DNA of 17,990 nt from Desulfobacteraceae bacterium (GTDB lineage Bacteria; Desulfobacterota; Desulfobacteria; Desulfobacterales; Desulfobacteraceae), in contig JAFLJU010000130.1 in assembly GCA_022712835.1 (NCBI GenBank), forward strand, positions 1-17,990. The letters are read 5' to 3'. The notes under the pieces are model-generated. The model worked only from the letters and a program-made list of their open reading frames with translations, did not search any database and was not told the DNA's origin. This document shows positions 1 to 7,670 of the stretch, piece by piece. A program made the translations under genes and the position numbers. The first letter of the stretch is position 1; every line of letters begins with the position of its first letter.

Positions 1-1214
1 CCCGGCCAGTGATAGTTTTGTAAACAATTCATGACCCCGGTGGAAACGATGTCAATACGCTTGCCCAACCGCTTGGATATTTTTTTGATATAAAACTCCA
101 CAAGCGCGGGGATATCTTCTATCCGATCCCGGAGGGGGGGCATGGTAATGGGGAAAACATTTAAGCGGTACCAGAGATCGTCACGGAAACGCCCCTTGCG
201 AACTTCTTCTTCCAGATTGCGGTTAGTGGCAGCAATAATCCGTGTATCCACTTTGATGGTGCGGGAACTGCCCAAGCGCTCAAATTCTCCATCCTGGAGC
301 ACCCGGAGCAGCTTGGATTGCAACTCCAGAGGAAGTTCTCCGATTTCATCTAAAAAAAGGGTGGCACCGTTGGCAACCTCAAATCGCCCCAGGTGTTTGG
401 AATTGGAACCGGTGAATGCCCCTTTCTCATGGCCGAATAATTCGCTTTCGATCAGGTTTGGCGGCAATGCCGCACAATTTACCTTTACCAGTGTCCGGTT
501 TTTGCGTTTACTATACCCGTGTATGGCCCGGGCAATCAGTTCCTTCCCGGTTCCGGTCTCCCCAAGAACCAAAACAGTGGTATTACTGCCAGCAATTTGT
601 TCAACCTTATAAAGCACATATTCCAGGGCGTCACTTTGACCGATGATCTTCTCATGGTTATGTTCCAGTTCAATTTCTTCTTTAAGATATGCCCTTTCCG
701 CGACCAGTTGCGCTTTTAATTTTTTTATTTTGGAAAGGGATGTTTCCGCTGTTTGCTTTCTTTTTTCCGCCTCTTGTCTTGCCAGGATAAGTTGGGCCGT
801 TCGTTTTTCAACAATTTCCTCAAGATTTCTTTTGTAAAATTCACGTTCCGTCACATCCTCAATGGCCAGCAAAACCAATTGTGCATGATTTTCCTCCCCG
901 AAAATTTGTCTGGCGTTCAGATGCATTATTTTGGGTCCGATGGTTTCAAAGGTATGCTCCACTTCAAAATCATGAAATATGACATTTAGAGGAAGAATGT
1001 CTTCAAGCAATTCCCGAAGTTTAGGAATATCCCATTGCCGGTTTCCAAGATGGTAAATTAGTATTCCTTCGGTTTCCTCTAGTGTGACATTGAAGGTTTT
1101 GTAAAAAGAATGATTGGCTTTTACGACCTTTAAATCGGCATCAAGTACCACCAGGGGCTCACGAACCGACCCTAGAATATCATTAAAAATATCTAAGAAG
1201 CTATTTTGTATCAT
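1..1214 (-). CDS. PAS-domain sigma-54-dependent transcriptional activator (C-terminus cut by window edge)
   Basis: The frame is open from an ATG at 1214 to the left edge, giving 404 residues with no stop. Residues about 1-125 look like a PAS sensor fold (it ends in an AIEDVTER-type segment). Residues about 128-185 are a charged, coiled-coil-like linker (EEIVEKR...EAEKRKQ). From about 190 the AAA+ domain of NtrC-type activators is clear: Walker A GETGTGKE (218-225), the sigma-54 contact loop as GAFTGS (265-270), Walker B TLFLDEIG (285-292), sensor I IIAATNRNL (326-334), and the start of the YHWPG sensor II region at the edge. The DNA-binding helix-turn-helix would lie outside the window. There is no receiver domain, so the input is probably a ligand or redox signal sensed by PAS rather than phosphorylation. 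The last residue of the GAFTGA loop is Ser instead of Ala. No strong ribosome site precedes the ATG; a TTG two codons upstream is possible. It is divergent from the phosphoesterase gene. Confidence 0.93.
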   Translation of the reverse strand, partial: MIQNSFLDIFNDILGSVREPLVVLDADLKVVKANHSFYKTFNVTLEETEGILIYHLGNRQWDIPKLRELLEDILPLNVIFHDFEVEHTFETIGPKIMHLNARQIFGEENHAQLVLLAIEDVTEREFYKRNLEEIVEKRTAQLILARQEAEKRKQTAETSLSKIKKLKAQLVAERAYLKEEIELEHNHEKIIGQSDALEYVLYKVEQIAGSNTTVLVLGETGTGKELIARAIHGYSKRKNRTLVKVNCAALPPNLIESELFGHEKGAFTGSNSKHLGRFEVANGATLFLDEIGELPLELQSKLLRVLQDGEFERLGSSRTIKVDTRIIAATNRNLEEEVRKGRFRDDLWYRLNVFPITMPPLRDRIEDIPALVEFYIKKISKRLGKRIDIVSTGVMNCLQNYHWP

Positions 1215-1278
1215 GGCCAATAATAGAGAGGAGTGTCCCTTTTGTCAAAGAATGTCTGGGAAAGGTCTTGATAGGACC

Positions 1279-1304
1279 CCCATGTTTAACCTTGACAACA
1301 TGGG
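1279..1304. promoter_or_regulatory. Inverted repeat between divergent genes, possible operator
   Basis: CCCATGTT (1279-1286) and AACATGGG (1297-1304) form a perfect 8-bp inverted repeat around a 10-nt spacer, in the 153-nt gap between the sigma-54 activator and the phosphoesterase. It lies just upstream of the candidate promoter at 1323. A protein-binding site is more likely than a transcript hairpin because it precedes the predicted start. The dyad is seen; the role is inferred. Confidence 0.35.
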
Positions 1305-1322
1305 CTCAAAAGAACAGAGTTT

Positions 1323-1331
1323 TGCTATACA
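1323..1331 (+). promoter_or_regulatory. Candidate extended -10 promoter for the phosphoesterase/MFS unit
   Basis: TGC directly precedes TATACA (1326-1331), an extended -10 element. No good -35 lies 17 nt upstream; a TTGACA at 1292-1297 is too far away (28 nt). The implied start near 1338 leaves a short leader ending in AAGGAG (1355-1360), 7 nt before the ATG at 1368. Confidence 0.3.
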
Positions 1332-1367
1332 TTGATATCATCGTTGAGATTAACAAGGAGTCCCCCC

Positions 1368-2216
1368 ATGAATATCTTGCATATTTCAGACTTACATTTC
1401 GGCCCCCGTCATTGGGAGGGCGATGATAAAGTCCTGCTCAAGAAAATCAATTCATTTAACGCCGATATTGTTATCAATACCGGAGACAGCACAACTGATG
1501 GTCTGGAAGATGAGTATGCCAAGGCGGGCCGCTTTTTAAAAGCCATTAAGTGCAAACATGTCATCTCCATCATCGGGAACCATGACAAAAGAAATATGCG
1601 CTCCCACGAACTGTTCCGGAAATATATTTACAACCCGGAAGTTATCTACATCCCTGAAATGGTGAAAACCACCAAGAAAAACCTCTTTTTAAACCGGGAA
1701 ATCACCAAGGTCCGGGACAATTTTACCGATATCAATTTTATTAAATCCATTTTAATCAATGGGAAAAAAATATTAATTATCAGCATCGATTCCAATGAGC
1801 TTTACAATGATGAAGGCTATGTTGAACAAGAGGTTCTGAAAGCAGTTTCAGCAAAAATTGATCAGACAGAACATGACCTGCCTTTATTGCTCACCCACTA
1901 TTCTGTTTTGGGTACGGACGAGTGCCCCTTGAGAAATTCCTCTCTTCTGATTGATTTTGTACACAAGCATAACATCCAAAATGTCTTTTGCGGTCATACC
2001 CATGAACTGGAATTGATGCGGACCACAGACCTATATCATACGTCTTCCTTTACCCAGTTCATGTGCGGGAGCCTGTCCTCTTGCAACCATCCCAACGATG
2101 ACAACATGTTCTTGTATTATGAAAATTGGGGTGATGATGATCAGCATATTAATCTGGTACGAATCTTTTCAGAGGCGGGCAAATTAAGATTCAATCATGA
2201 ACAAATTCCCGATTAA
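1368..2216 (+). CDS. Calcineurin-like metallophosphoesterase
   Basis: A 282-residue protein of the calcineurin-like metallophosphoesterase superfamily, predicted to use a two-metal centre to hydrolyse a phosphomono- or diester. All metal-site motifs are present in order: DLH (8-10), GD (39-40), GNHD (70-73), TH (176-177) and GHTH (209-212). The second motif reads GDSTTDG instead of the common GDLTD/GDLVD. The overall plan (single domain, no signal peptide, cytoplasmic) resembles CpdA-type cyclic-nucleotide phosphodiesterases and related orphan enzymes, but nothing seen fixes the substrate. I chose the ATG at 1368 because AAGGAG stands 7 nt before it; the frame extends upstream to a TTG at 1332 without a better site. 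Its stop is 2 nt before the MFS start, so the two are probably co-transcribed and translationally coupled. Alternative: a UDP-sugar or nucleotide hydrolase of the same fold. Confidence 0.87.
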   Translation: MNILHISDLHFGPRHWEGDDKVLLKKINSFNADIVINTGDSTTDGLEDEYAKAGRFLKAIKCKHVISIIGNHDKRNMRSHELFRKYIYNPEVIYIPEMVKTTKKNLFLNREITKVRDNFTDINFIKSILINGKKILIISIDSNELYNDEGYVEQEVLKAVSAKIDQTEHDLPLLLTHYSVLGTDECPLRNSSLLIDFVHKHNIQNVFCGHTHELELMRTTDLYHTSSFTQFMCGSLSSCNHPNDDNMFLYYENWGDDDQHINLVRIFSEAGKLRFNHEQIPD

Positions 2217-2218
2217 AT

Positions 2219-3475
2219 ATGGAGATGAAACATTCCCCCCTCCTATCGGACCCTGATCGGCCCCCAGTTGCTTCAACCTTCAAGATTTTTATTCCCTTTG
2301 CCCTGGGATATTTTCTCTCCTACCTCTTCCGGGTGGTCAATGCCGTGATTGCACCGGACCTTGTGGCAGATCTTAACATTGACCCTTCGCAACTGGGACT
2401 TTTGACCTCTACCTATTTTATTGCCTTTGCCTCTTCCCAACTGCCACTGGGGTTGCTTTTGGACAGGTTTGGCCCCAGGCTTGTGGAATCGTTTCTCCTT
2501 TTGTTTGCCGGAGCTGGCGCCATAATTTTTGCCGTTTCCCATACCCTGACCGGGGTGATCATCGGCCGGGCCTTTATCGGATTCGGGGTTTCGGCCTGTC
2601 TCATGGCAGCCTTTAAATCCTATGTGATCTGGTTTCCCGGGAGCATATTATCCCGGATCAACGGATTCCAGATGGCTGCCGGTGGGCTTGGGGCCCTTGC
2701 CGCCACAACTCCCGTTGCCTGGGCCCTGCACTTTACAGACTGGCGGGGGCTTTTCTGGGGACTGGCCCTTTTGTCCTTTGCCATTGCCCTAGCCGTCTTT
2801 CTGATGGTCCCGGAACAGGAGGAAAAAACAAACCCTGAAAAAATCACCTTCCAGATCACAGGAATGGTCCAGATTTTTAAAACTCCCGCGTTCTGGCGCA
2901 TCGCCCCTTTGACCACCCTGTCCCAGGCAGGCTTTATTGCCACCCAGGGCCTGTGGGCCGGCCCCTGGCTCAGGGATGTGGCCAATGTCCCCCAAGCCCA
3001 GATCGCCACCATTTTATCCTGGTCTGCCCTGGCAATGATCGCAGGATTTATCACTCTTGGATTTCTGGCGGAAAAACTGGCTCGAAAAGGGATAAGCGTA
3101 CTCTCTACAGCCGTCACCGGCATGAGCTTTTTTATAGGGGTCCAGGCCATGATCACCTTTGCCGTCCCCTTGCCAGCCCCCATGCTGCTCATTCTTTTCG
3201 GGTTTTTCGGCACCTCGGGCATCCTGTCCTATACCGCCCTGACCCTGGGATTTCCCAAAAGCCTTTCCGGCCGGGTGACCACCAGTATTAACATGATGGT
3301 GTTTGTGGCGGCATTCTGTGTTCAATGGGCTATTGGTGCCATCATCGATTGCTGGGAGATCACGGCCACCGGAAATTATGATCCTGCCGGATACCAAGCT
3401 GGATTCATGGCGATCCTTGGCTGCCAGCTCTTAGCTCTTGCCTGGTTCTGGATTGCTACCCTTAGGAAACCATAA
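2219..3475 (+). CDS. Major facilitator superfamily transporter
   Basis: A 418-residue, very hydrophobic protein with about 12 membrane-spanning stretches and the length typical of the MFS. The loop after the second helix carries motif A as GLLLDRFGPR (residues 78-87). The first helix begins near residue 24 after a short polar N-terminus, and a charged cytoplasmic loop (EQEEKTNPEKI) separates the two six-helix halves. It should be an inner-membrane, proton-coupled or facilitated carrier; the substrate cannot be read from the sequence. The ATG at 2219 comes 2 nt after the phosphoesterase stop and has no ribosome site of its own, which fits translational coupling; an ATG at 2225 is an alternative. 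The pairing suggests that the carrier moves the phosphoesterase's substrate or product, which is inference. It ends convergently to the ABC permease. Confidence 0.9.
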   Translation: MEMKHSPLLSDPDRPPVASTFKIFIPFALGYFLSYLFRVVNAVIAPDLVADLNIDPSQLGLLTSTYFIAFASSQLPLGLLLDRFGPRLVESFLLLFAGAGAIIFAVSHTLTGVIIGRAFIGFGVSACLMAAFKSYVIWFPGSILSRINGFQMAAGGLGALAATTPVAWALHFTDWRGLFWGLALLSFAIALAVFLMVPEQEEKTNPEKITFQITGMVQIFKTPAFWRIAPLTTLSQAGFIATQGLWAGPWLRDVANVPQAQIATILSWSALAMIAGFITLGFLAEKLARKGISVLSTAVTGMSFFIGVQAMITFAVPLPAPMLLILFGFFGTSGILSYTALTLGFPKSLSGRVTTSINMMVFVAAFCVQWAIGAIIDCWEITATGNYDPAGYQAGFMAILGCQLLALAWFWIATLRKP

Positions 3476-3495
3476 ATCACGGGAAAATCACATCA

Positions 3496-3524
3496 CAGAT
3501 ACCCGTTTGCCAGATACCCGTTTG
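3496..3524. repeat. Tandem 15-bp direct repeat, two copies
   Basis: CAGATACCCGTTTGC at 3496-3510 is followed at once by the same sequence, lacking only the last base, at 3511-3524. It lies in the 81-nt gap between the convergent MFS and ABC permease stops, 20 nt after the MFS stop. Its core CCAGATACC recurs in the repeat array at 12900. Confidence 0.9.
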
Positions 3525-3556
3525 GAAAAGATACAAGATCTAACAGAATGGACCGC

Positions 3557-4372
3557 TTACAAATCCCGGCGGTTAAATTGTATGACGGATATCCCAAAAA
3601 ACCCAATGGCGATGCCAAGAGATATCAGAATGCAGATCCCCGTGGCAGCTTCGCCCAGAATCAGTTTGCCTGGCTGATATAATTGAAAATAGCTGTAGGA
3701 GCTAAGACTCTGCAGAGATTTGCTTAATTTAATAATCGTCTCAAAAAAATACAGAAAAACGAACAGTCCAATAACCTTGCTCAGAGTTTTCCCTTTTTCA
3801 GCCTGGAATGTTGCGATGGCAGTTGCCACAGCCCCCATACTCAAAAAGAAAACAAAGCCGACCATTGCCACCCTTGCGTAATCTGCCAGATCCACCTTTA
3901 AATCAAAGCAAACGTCCCCGGCGAGTGTTCCCATGAGCATGGCTGTAAATTGCAGGGCCAGGGCAATCGTCAGAAAACCAATGATGCTCAAGACAATTGT
4001 TACCCTTTTGATAGGCTTGGTTAACAAAATATCAAAGGTTTTTAATTCGATCTCGCCCGCAATATACCGGGCGGGGATGCTGATCTGAAAAAAAGACAGA
4101 CTGATCATAATGAGGGGGTGCACATATCCAAAGGCTAACATTTGCAGGGCAAATTGTGAGAGCCCTCCCTGGATACCCATAAATGCGGTCACCCCCGGAG
4201 GAAGCATTCTGATCAAAGCTATCAGATGTTTTTTAATTTCCGATTCAAAAAACACCCAGGCAAAGGCCCATTCAAAAAGAAAACAGAAAACAACCAGGAT
4301 GATAAGATTTATTATTTGGTCCTGAAATATTTTTTTCAAATGGGACAGATAATGAGACAGATAACGGGACAT
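3557..4372 (-). CDS. ABC-2 type transporter permease
   Basis: A 271-residue membrane protein with about six hydrophobic segments: a first helix near residues 18-40, then segments at roughly 55-75, 80-98, 125-150, 165-190 and a last one near 240-262. The cytoplasmic stretch IAGEIELKTFDILLTKPIKR between early helices is the hallmark of ABC-2 permeases of the NosY/BcrB/YbhS sort, which serve ATP-driven exporters. It forms the transmembrane half of an exporter with the ATPase encoded just upstream (15-nt gap). AAGGGG lies 5 nt before the ATG at 4372. The substrate is unknown; such two-gene systems export peptides, lipids or drugs, or insert envelope components. No substrate-binding protein or lanthipeptide gene is next to it. 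Confidence 0.85.
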   Translation of the reverse strand: MSRYLSHYLSHLKKIFQDQIINLIILVVFCFLFEWAFAWVFFESEIKKHLIALIRMLPPGVTAFMGIQGGLSQFALQMLAFGYVHPLIMISLSFFQISIPARYIAGEIELKTFDILLTKPIKRVTIVLSIIGFLTIALALQFTAMLMGTLAGDVCFDLKVDLADYARVAMVGFVFFLSMGAVATAIATFQAEKGKTLSKVIGLFVFLYFFETIIKLSKSLQSLSSYSYFQLYQPGKLILGEAATGICILISLGIAIGFFGISVIQFNRRDL

Positions 4373-4387
4373 GATTCCCCTTTTTGT

Positions 4388-5275
4388 TTAATCTTTTTGA
4401 TAAAAGGTCATGAACGTCTCTTCAAGGGAGGATTCGGGGAAAATCAGATTTTCCACCTCATATGTTGTGATTCTCTTCAAAAGCGGATCGATATTTCCAC
4501 TGACATTCAGGACAAGCCGATGGGAGTCTTGTTCCAAAACTTTCGTGTTGGCCAGAATAAACGCCTCCTGGGGAACTGGCCGGGCAAATGTGACTTCCAT
4601 GCGGCGCACGATCTTCTCTTTTAGGTCGGATATGGATTCTTCGGCAATAAGTCTTCCTTTTCTCACTAGACCGACCCTATCACAGATTTTTTCAACCTCG
4701 GTAAGGTCGTGTGAAGAGAAAAAAATGGTTTTCCCCATTGATTTGAATCGCTTCAGATACCCATACAAAATATTTTTATTGATCGGGTCCAACCCCCCGG
4801 AGGGTTCGTCCATGATAATAAGTTCCGGGTCATTCTGGAGGGCTTGTATGATCAAAAGTTTTTGTTTCATCCCATGGGAGTAGTGTTTAATCTTTTTCTT
4901 TAAATCCGGCGGACTCAGCCCAAAAGCCTGGACAAGTTCTGCCTGCCATTTGGGCGTTCCCTGGGAAAAACGGTTCATATAATTTAAGAAATAGGTGCCT
5001 GACAAATTCCCATAAAGCGTTAATTCGCCAGGGACATTGCCGATGGAGTTGAATATTTGCGCAGAATGGGTGCTCACATTCTTGTTAAAGAGTTTCACTT
5101 CTCCTGAGGAAGGCCGGATCAAATTGAGCATCAAACGGATGGTGGTTGACTTCCCTGCCCCATTGGGCCCCAGAAACCCGAAAATTTCCCCGGGCTCAAC
5201 CCGAAGATTGATATCTTTTATTCCCAGGGATTTCCCATAATACTTTGTTAAATGACGGATATCGATGATGGACAT
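4388..5275 (-). CDS. ABC transporter ATP-binding protein (ABC-2 exporter type)
   Basis: A 295-residue ATPase that powers the adjacent permease. Motifs: Walker A GPNGAGKS (36-43), a BcrA/NosF-type signature YSHGMKQKL (132-140) in place of LSGGQ, Walker B LIIMDEP (152-158) followed by SGGLDP, and the switch histidine in FFSSHDLTEVEK. The Q-loop reads VPGE rather than LPQ, which is common in this exporter class. The roughly 70 residues after the nucleotide-binding domain match the small C-terminal domain these proteins carry. The frame could begin at 5365, but the ATG at 5275 has a G-rich ribosome site (GGGGGGAAG) just before it and puts the conserved beta-strand (IIDIRHLTKYYG) at the N-terminus, so I start there. 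It is first in the operon. Confidence 0.92.
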   Translation of the reverse strand: MSIIDIRHLTKYYGKSLGIKDINLRVEPGEIFGFLGPNGAGKSTTIRLMLNLIRPSSGEVKLFNKNVSTHSAQIFNSIGNVPGELTLYGNLSGTYFLNYMNRFSQGTPKWQAELVQAFGLSPPDLKKKIKHYSHGMKQKLLIIQALQNDPELIIMDEPSGGLDPINKNILYGYLKRFKSMGKTIFFSSHDLTEVEKICDRVGLVRKGRLIAEESISDLKEKIVRRMEVTFARPVPQEAFILANTKVLEQDSHRLVLNVSGNIDPLLKRITTYEVENLIFPESSLEETFMTFYQKD

Positions 5276-5334
5276 GGCATCTTCCCCCCCAGTGAATATC
5301 GGCGATATCGTTCCTTGCGGAACCATTTTCATGG

Positions 5335-5361
5335 ATTTTAATTTTGCGAATACGAATTCAA
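5335..5361 (-). promoter_or_regulatory. Weak candidate sigma-70 promoter for the ABC exporter genes
   Basis: On the minus strand TTGAAT (5361-5356) and TAAAAT (5340-5335) resemble -35 and -10 boxes, but the spacer is only 15 nt. A small dyad GTTCC/GGAAC (5310-5323) and the palindrome CGATATCG (5303-5310) lie between this site and the start codon. Confidence 0.22.
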
Positions 5362-5392
5362 CCACCCTGCTGGGAACATTTTTGGGACCCTA

Positions 5393-5457
5393 GGATATCC
5401 AGTGTGCTGCCGGGATCACTTTTTGCCGGCGATTCCAGCAGCACACTGTCCCTATCC
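5393..5457 (-). other. Long imperfect inverted repeat just 3' of hpf
   Basis: Bases 5400-5410 pair perfectly with 5438-5448 (11 bp, core AGTGTGCTGC/GCAGCACACT). After one mismatch the pairing continues inward over 5412-5417/5431-5436, and outward after a small internal loop GGATA (5393-5397) pairs with TATCC (5453-5457). The 13-nt loop holds GCCGGC. It begins 5 nt after the hpf stop, so it is probably a transcript-end structure. No run of T follows on the minus strand, so it is not a textbook intrinsic terminator. It could be a 3' stability element or a mobile-repeat relic. Confidence 0.6.
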
Positions 5458-5461
5458 ATGT

Positions 5462-5833
5462 TTATCCGGCAGGTGGCGGTTCTGACATGCCATCTGGAAG
5501 ATCAAGGTCCGTTCCTATATTTTTGATGCTCTGTTTATCTCCGGCAAGGTGCCGTCTGAGTTTTTCTTTGTTCTTTTTAATCTGTAATTTTAATTTGTCT
5601 GCCAGGGTATCAATAGAAGCATACATGCTTTCAGAGGATTCTTTCCCATGAATTCTTAATCCGTCACCGTTGAGATTTATTTCAACGATGTGCCGGATTT
5701 TTTCAACGCAAAAGGACACATTTGCTTCGGCGTGACCATCCAGCATTTTGTCAAGTCTATCAAATTTTTCATGGGCATAGGATGTTAACGCGTCCGAGGG
5801 ATCAATCTTCTTGAAGGTAAAGGATATTTGCAT
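5462..5833 (-). CDS. hpf: Ribosome hibernation promoting factor, short HPF/RaiA family
   Basis: A 123-residue cytoplasmic protein. Residues 1-95 match the HPF/RaiA fold that binds the 30S decoding region and idles ribosomes under stress: MQISFTFKKIDPSDALTSYA, a DRLDKM helix start, alternating strands (VSFCVEKIRHIVEINL), and the second helix SESMYASIDTLADKLKLQIKK. The tail of about 28 residues ends in a Pro-rich DLPDGMSEPPPAG and is too short to be the dimerisation domain of long HPF, so this is the short form. The open frame runs up to 5950, but the ATG at 5833 is preceded by AAAGGAGG and starts the family's first strand exactly. Many Gram-negative bacteria carry hpf in the rpoN-hpf-ptsN cluster; here it stands alone, with its own promoter at 5867-5895. 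Confidence 0.92.
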   Translation of the reverse strand: MQISFTFKKIDPSDALTSYAHEKFDRLDKMLDGHAEANVSFCVEKIRHIVEINLNGDGLRIHGKESSESMYASIDTLADKLKLQIKKNKEKLRRHLAGDKQSIKNIGTDLDLPDGMSEPPPAG

Positions 5834-5866
5834 AAAACCTCCTTTAAAGGTGAACTTATGCCTTAC

Positions 5867-5895
5867 ACAATACCATACCTTGACTATGCTATCAA
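5867..5895 (-). promoter_or_regulatory. Sigma-70-like promoter of hpf
   Basis: On the minus strand TTGATA (-35, 5895-5890) and TATTGT (-10, 5872-5867) are separated by exactly 17 nt, and TGG directly precedes the -10, giving an extended -10. The expected start is near 5860, leaving a short leader that contains the strong AAAGGAGG ribosome site. Confidence 0.55.
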
Positions 5896-5994
5896 CAAAA
5901 GTAAATGATCCCGGGCAATTTTTCGAAAACTTTCTTTTTCTTGCAAACACCCCGTGAACTATGATAAATTTATAGTTTTTTTTGGGGCATTAAG

Positions 5995-7629
5995 ATGATT
6001 CATCTGACAAAGATATCAAAACAGCACGGTTCTCAAATTCTTTTTTCAAATGCAAGTCTACAGATTCTTCCCGGCACACGCATGGGACTTGTGGGTGCAA
6101 ATGGCACAGGCAAAACAACCATCTTCCGCCTGATAACAGGAGAAGAAGAGGCCGATGATGGAGAGATTTCCTATTCAAAAAAAATAAAACTCGGTTATTT
6201 CTCCCAGAATGTGGGAGAAATGTCCGGAAGATCTGCCCTAAAGGAAGTCATGTCTGCCGCATCCGATGTGATCTTGCTGGGTGAAAAGATGAAAGAGATG
6301 GAAACTGCCATGGCAGAACCCATGGATGAGAAAGCCATGGAAATTTTGCTCGAAAAATATGGAGAAGCTACCGAAGAGTTTGAAAACCGTGGCGGATATG
6401 ACCTTGAAACCCGTGCCCAGACAGTCCTCACAGGTTTAGGGATAGGTCCTTGTGACTTCACACACCCCGTGGAATCCTTCAGTGGTGGTTGGAAGATGCG
6501 GATCGCTCTTGCCAAAATTTTGACCATCAGCCCCGATGTTCTGCTTTTAGATGAGCCCACCAACCATCTGGACATGGAATCCATCATCTGGCTTGAAAAC
6601 TGGCTGGTCAGTGATTTTAAGGGAGCCCTTTTAATGACCTGCCATGACCACGATTTCATGAACCGGGTGGTGTCCCGAACCGTTGAGGTGGCAAACAAGA
6701 CCACCACCACCTATGGCGGGAACTATGATTTTTATATTAAAGAGCGGGAAATCCGGCTGAAACAACTGGTGGCAAGCCACAGACGCCAACAGGAAATGCT
6801 TTCCAAGGAAGAAGACTTCATCGCCCGTTTCAAGGCACGGGTATCCCATGCCGCCCAGGTACAATCCCGGATTAAAAAACTGGAAAAAATAGAGCGGATT
6901 CAATTGCCGGAACAGCAGCGGGTCATTAAATTTGAATTTACAGAACCGCCCCGGTCTGGCGACGATGTGGTGGTGTTAGACAGGCTTTCAAAAACATGGG
7001 AAACACAGGACAGGGATCCGAAAACGGTGTTCAATGATATTTCAGGACTGATTAACCGCCAGGATAAAATTGCCGTGGTCGGCGTCAACGGCGCTGGCAA
7101 ATCCACGTTTTTAAAGGTTCTGGCGGGTAAAACAGCGCCCACAACCGGCATGGCAAAAATCGGTGCCAGTGTCAAAGCAGGATATTTCAGCCAGCATTCC
7201 ATGGATCTTCTGGATTCGAAAAAAACCATTTTCGAAACGATCCAGGAAACCCTTCCCCTTGCAGGAATAGGGGTCATCAAGAGCCTGTGCGGTGCCTTTC
7301 TCTTTTCCGGAGATGATGTGGATAAAAAGATTGCCCAATTGTCCGGTGGAGAAAAAAGCCGGGTGGTTCTTGCAAGCATCCTGGGTCAGCCCATAAATTT
7401 CTTGATCCTTGACGAACCGACCAACCACCTGGACATCCAGTCCAGGGAGGTCCTGCTCCATGCCCTGAAACTATTTACAGGAACCATTGTTCTGGTAAGC
7501 CATGACCGGCATTTTCTCCGCTGCCTTGTGGACCATGTGTTTGAAATAGACCAGGGAAAAATGACGGTTTATGAAGGGGACTACGAATACTATCTTTCAA
7601 AAACCGGACGGGATCACAGGGCGATATAA
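5995..7629 (+). CDS. ABC-F family ATPase (ribosome-associated)
   Basis: A 544-residue protein with two fused ABC ATPase domains and no membrane segment, as in the ABC-F translation factors (EttA, YbiT, Uup). Domain 1: Walker A GANGTGKTT (34-42), signature SGGWKMR (163-169), Walker B LLLDEPTNHLD (from 183). Domain 2: Walker A GVNGAGKST (363-371), signature LSGGEKSR (449-456), Walker B with D473-E474 and PTNHLD. The charged interdomain linker between about 240 and 310 (RLKQLVASHRRQQEML, ARFKARVSHAAQVQ) is the P-site tRNA interaction motif region. It ends soon after domain 2, so it lacks the C-terminal coiled coil of Uup. Likely role: binding the ribosomal E site and modulating elongation; antibiotic protection is possible but not indicated. 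The ATG at 5995 has only a weak GGGG site; the gene is divergent from hpf. Confidence 0.93.
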   Translation: MIHLTKISKQHGSQILFSNASLQILPGTRMGLVGANGTGKTTIFRLITGEEEADDGEISYSKKIKLGYFSQNVGEMSGRSALKEVMSAASDVILLGEKMKEMETAMAEPMDEKAMEILLEKYGEATEEFENRGGYDLETRAQTVLTGLGIGPCDFTHPVESFSGGWKMRIALAKILTISPDVLLLDEPTNHLDMESIIWLENWLVSDFKGALLMTCHDHDFMNRVVSRTVEVANKTTTTYGGNYDFYIKEREIRLKQLVASHRRQQEMLSKEEDFIARFKARVSHAAQVQSRIKKLEKIERIQLPEQQRVIKFEFTEPPRSGDDVVVLDRLSKTWETQDRDPKTVFNDISGLINRQDKIAVVGVNGAGKSTFLKVLAGKTAPTTGMAKIGASVKAGYFSQHSMDLLDSKKTIFETIQETLPLAGIGVIKSLCGAFLFSGDDVDKKIAQLSGGEKSRVVLASILGQPINFLILDEPTNHLDIQSREVLLHALKLFTGTIVLVSHDRHFLRCLVDHVFEIDQGKMTVYEGDYEYYLSKTGRDHRAI

Positions 7630-7659
7630 GGGGGAGATCGGAATTTTATCCCCTCCCCC
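7630..7659. terminator. G/C-run hairpin between convergent genes
   Basis: GGGGGAG (7630-7636) can pair with CTCCCCC (7653-7659) in the 41-nt gap between the convergent ABC-F and carboxyspermidine synthase stops. A T-run (7680-7686) follows on the plus strand but too far away for a classical intrinsic terminator. Bidirectional termination is plausible, not shown. Confidence 0.3.
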
Positions 7660-7670
7660 CCACCCTTATT

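Noticed and set aside
2620..3222. 200-codon minus-strand frame inside the MFS gene
   Set aside because: It is antisense to a clear transporter gene, and its translation has low-complexity basic character without any domain.
5834..5950. N-terminal extension of hpf up to 5950
   Set aside because: The extension overlaps the promoter and the strong AAAGGAGG site, and family members begin at the ATG at 5833.
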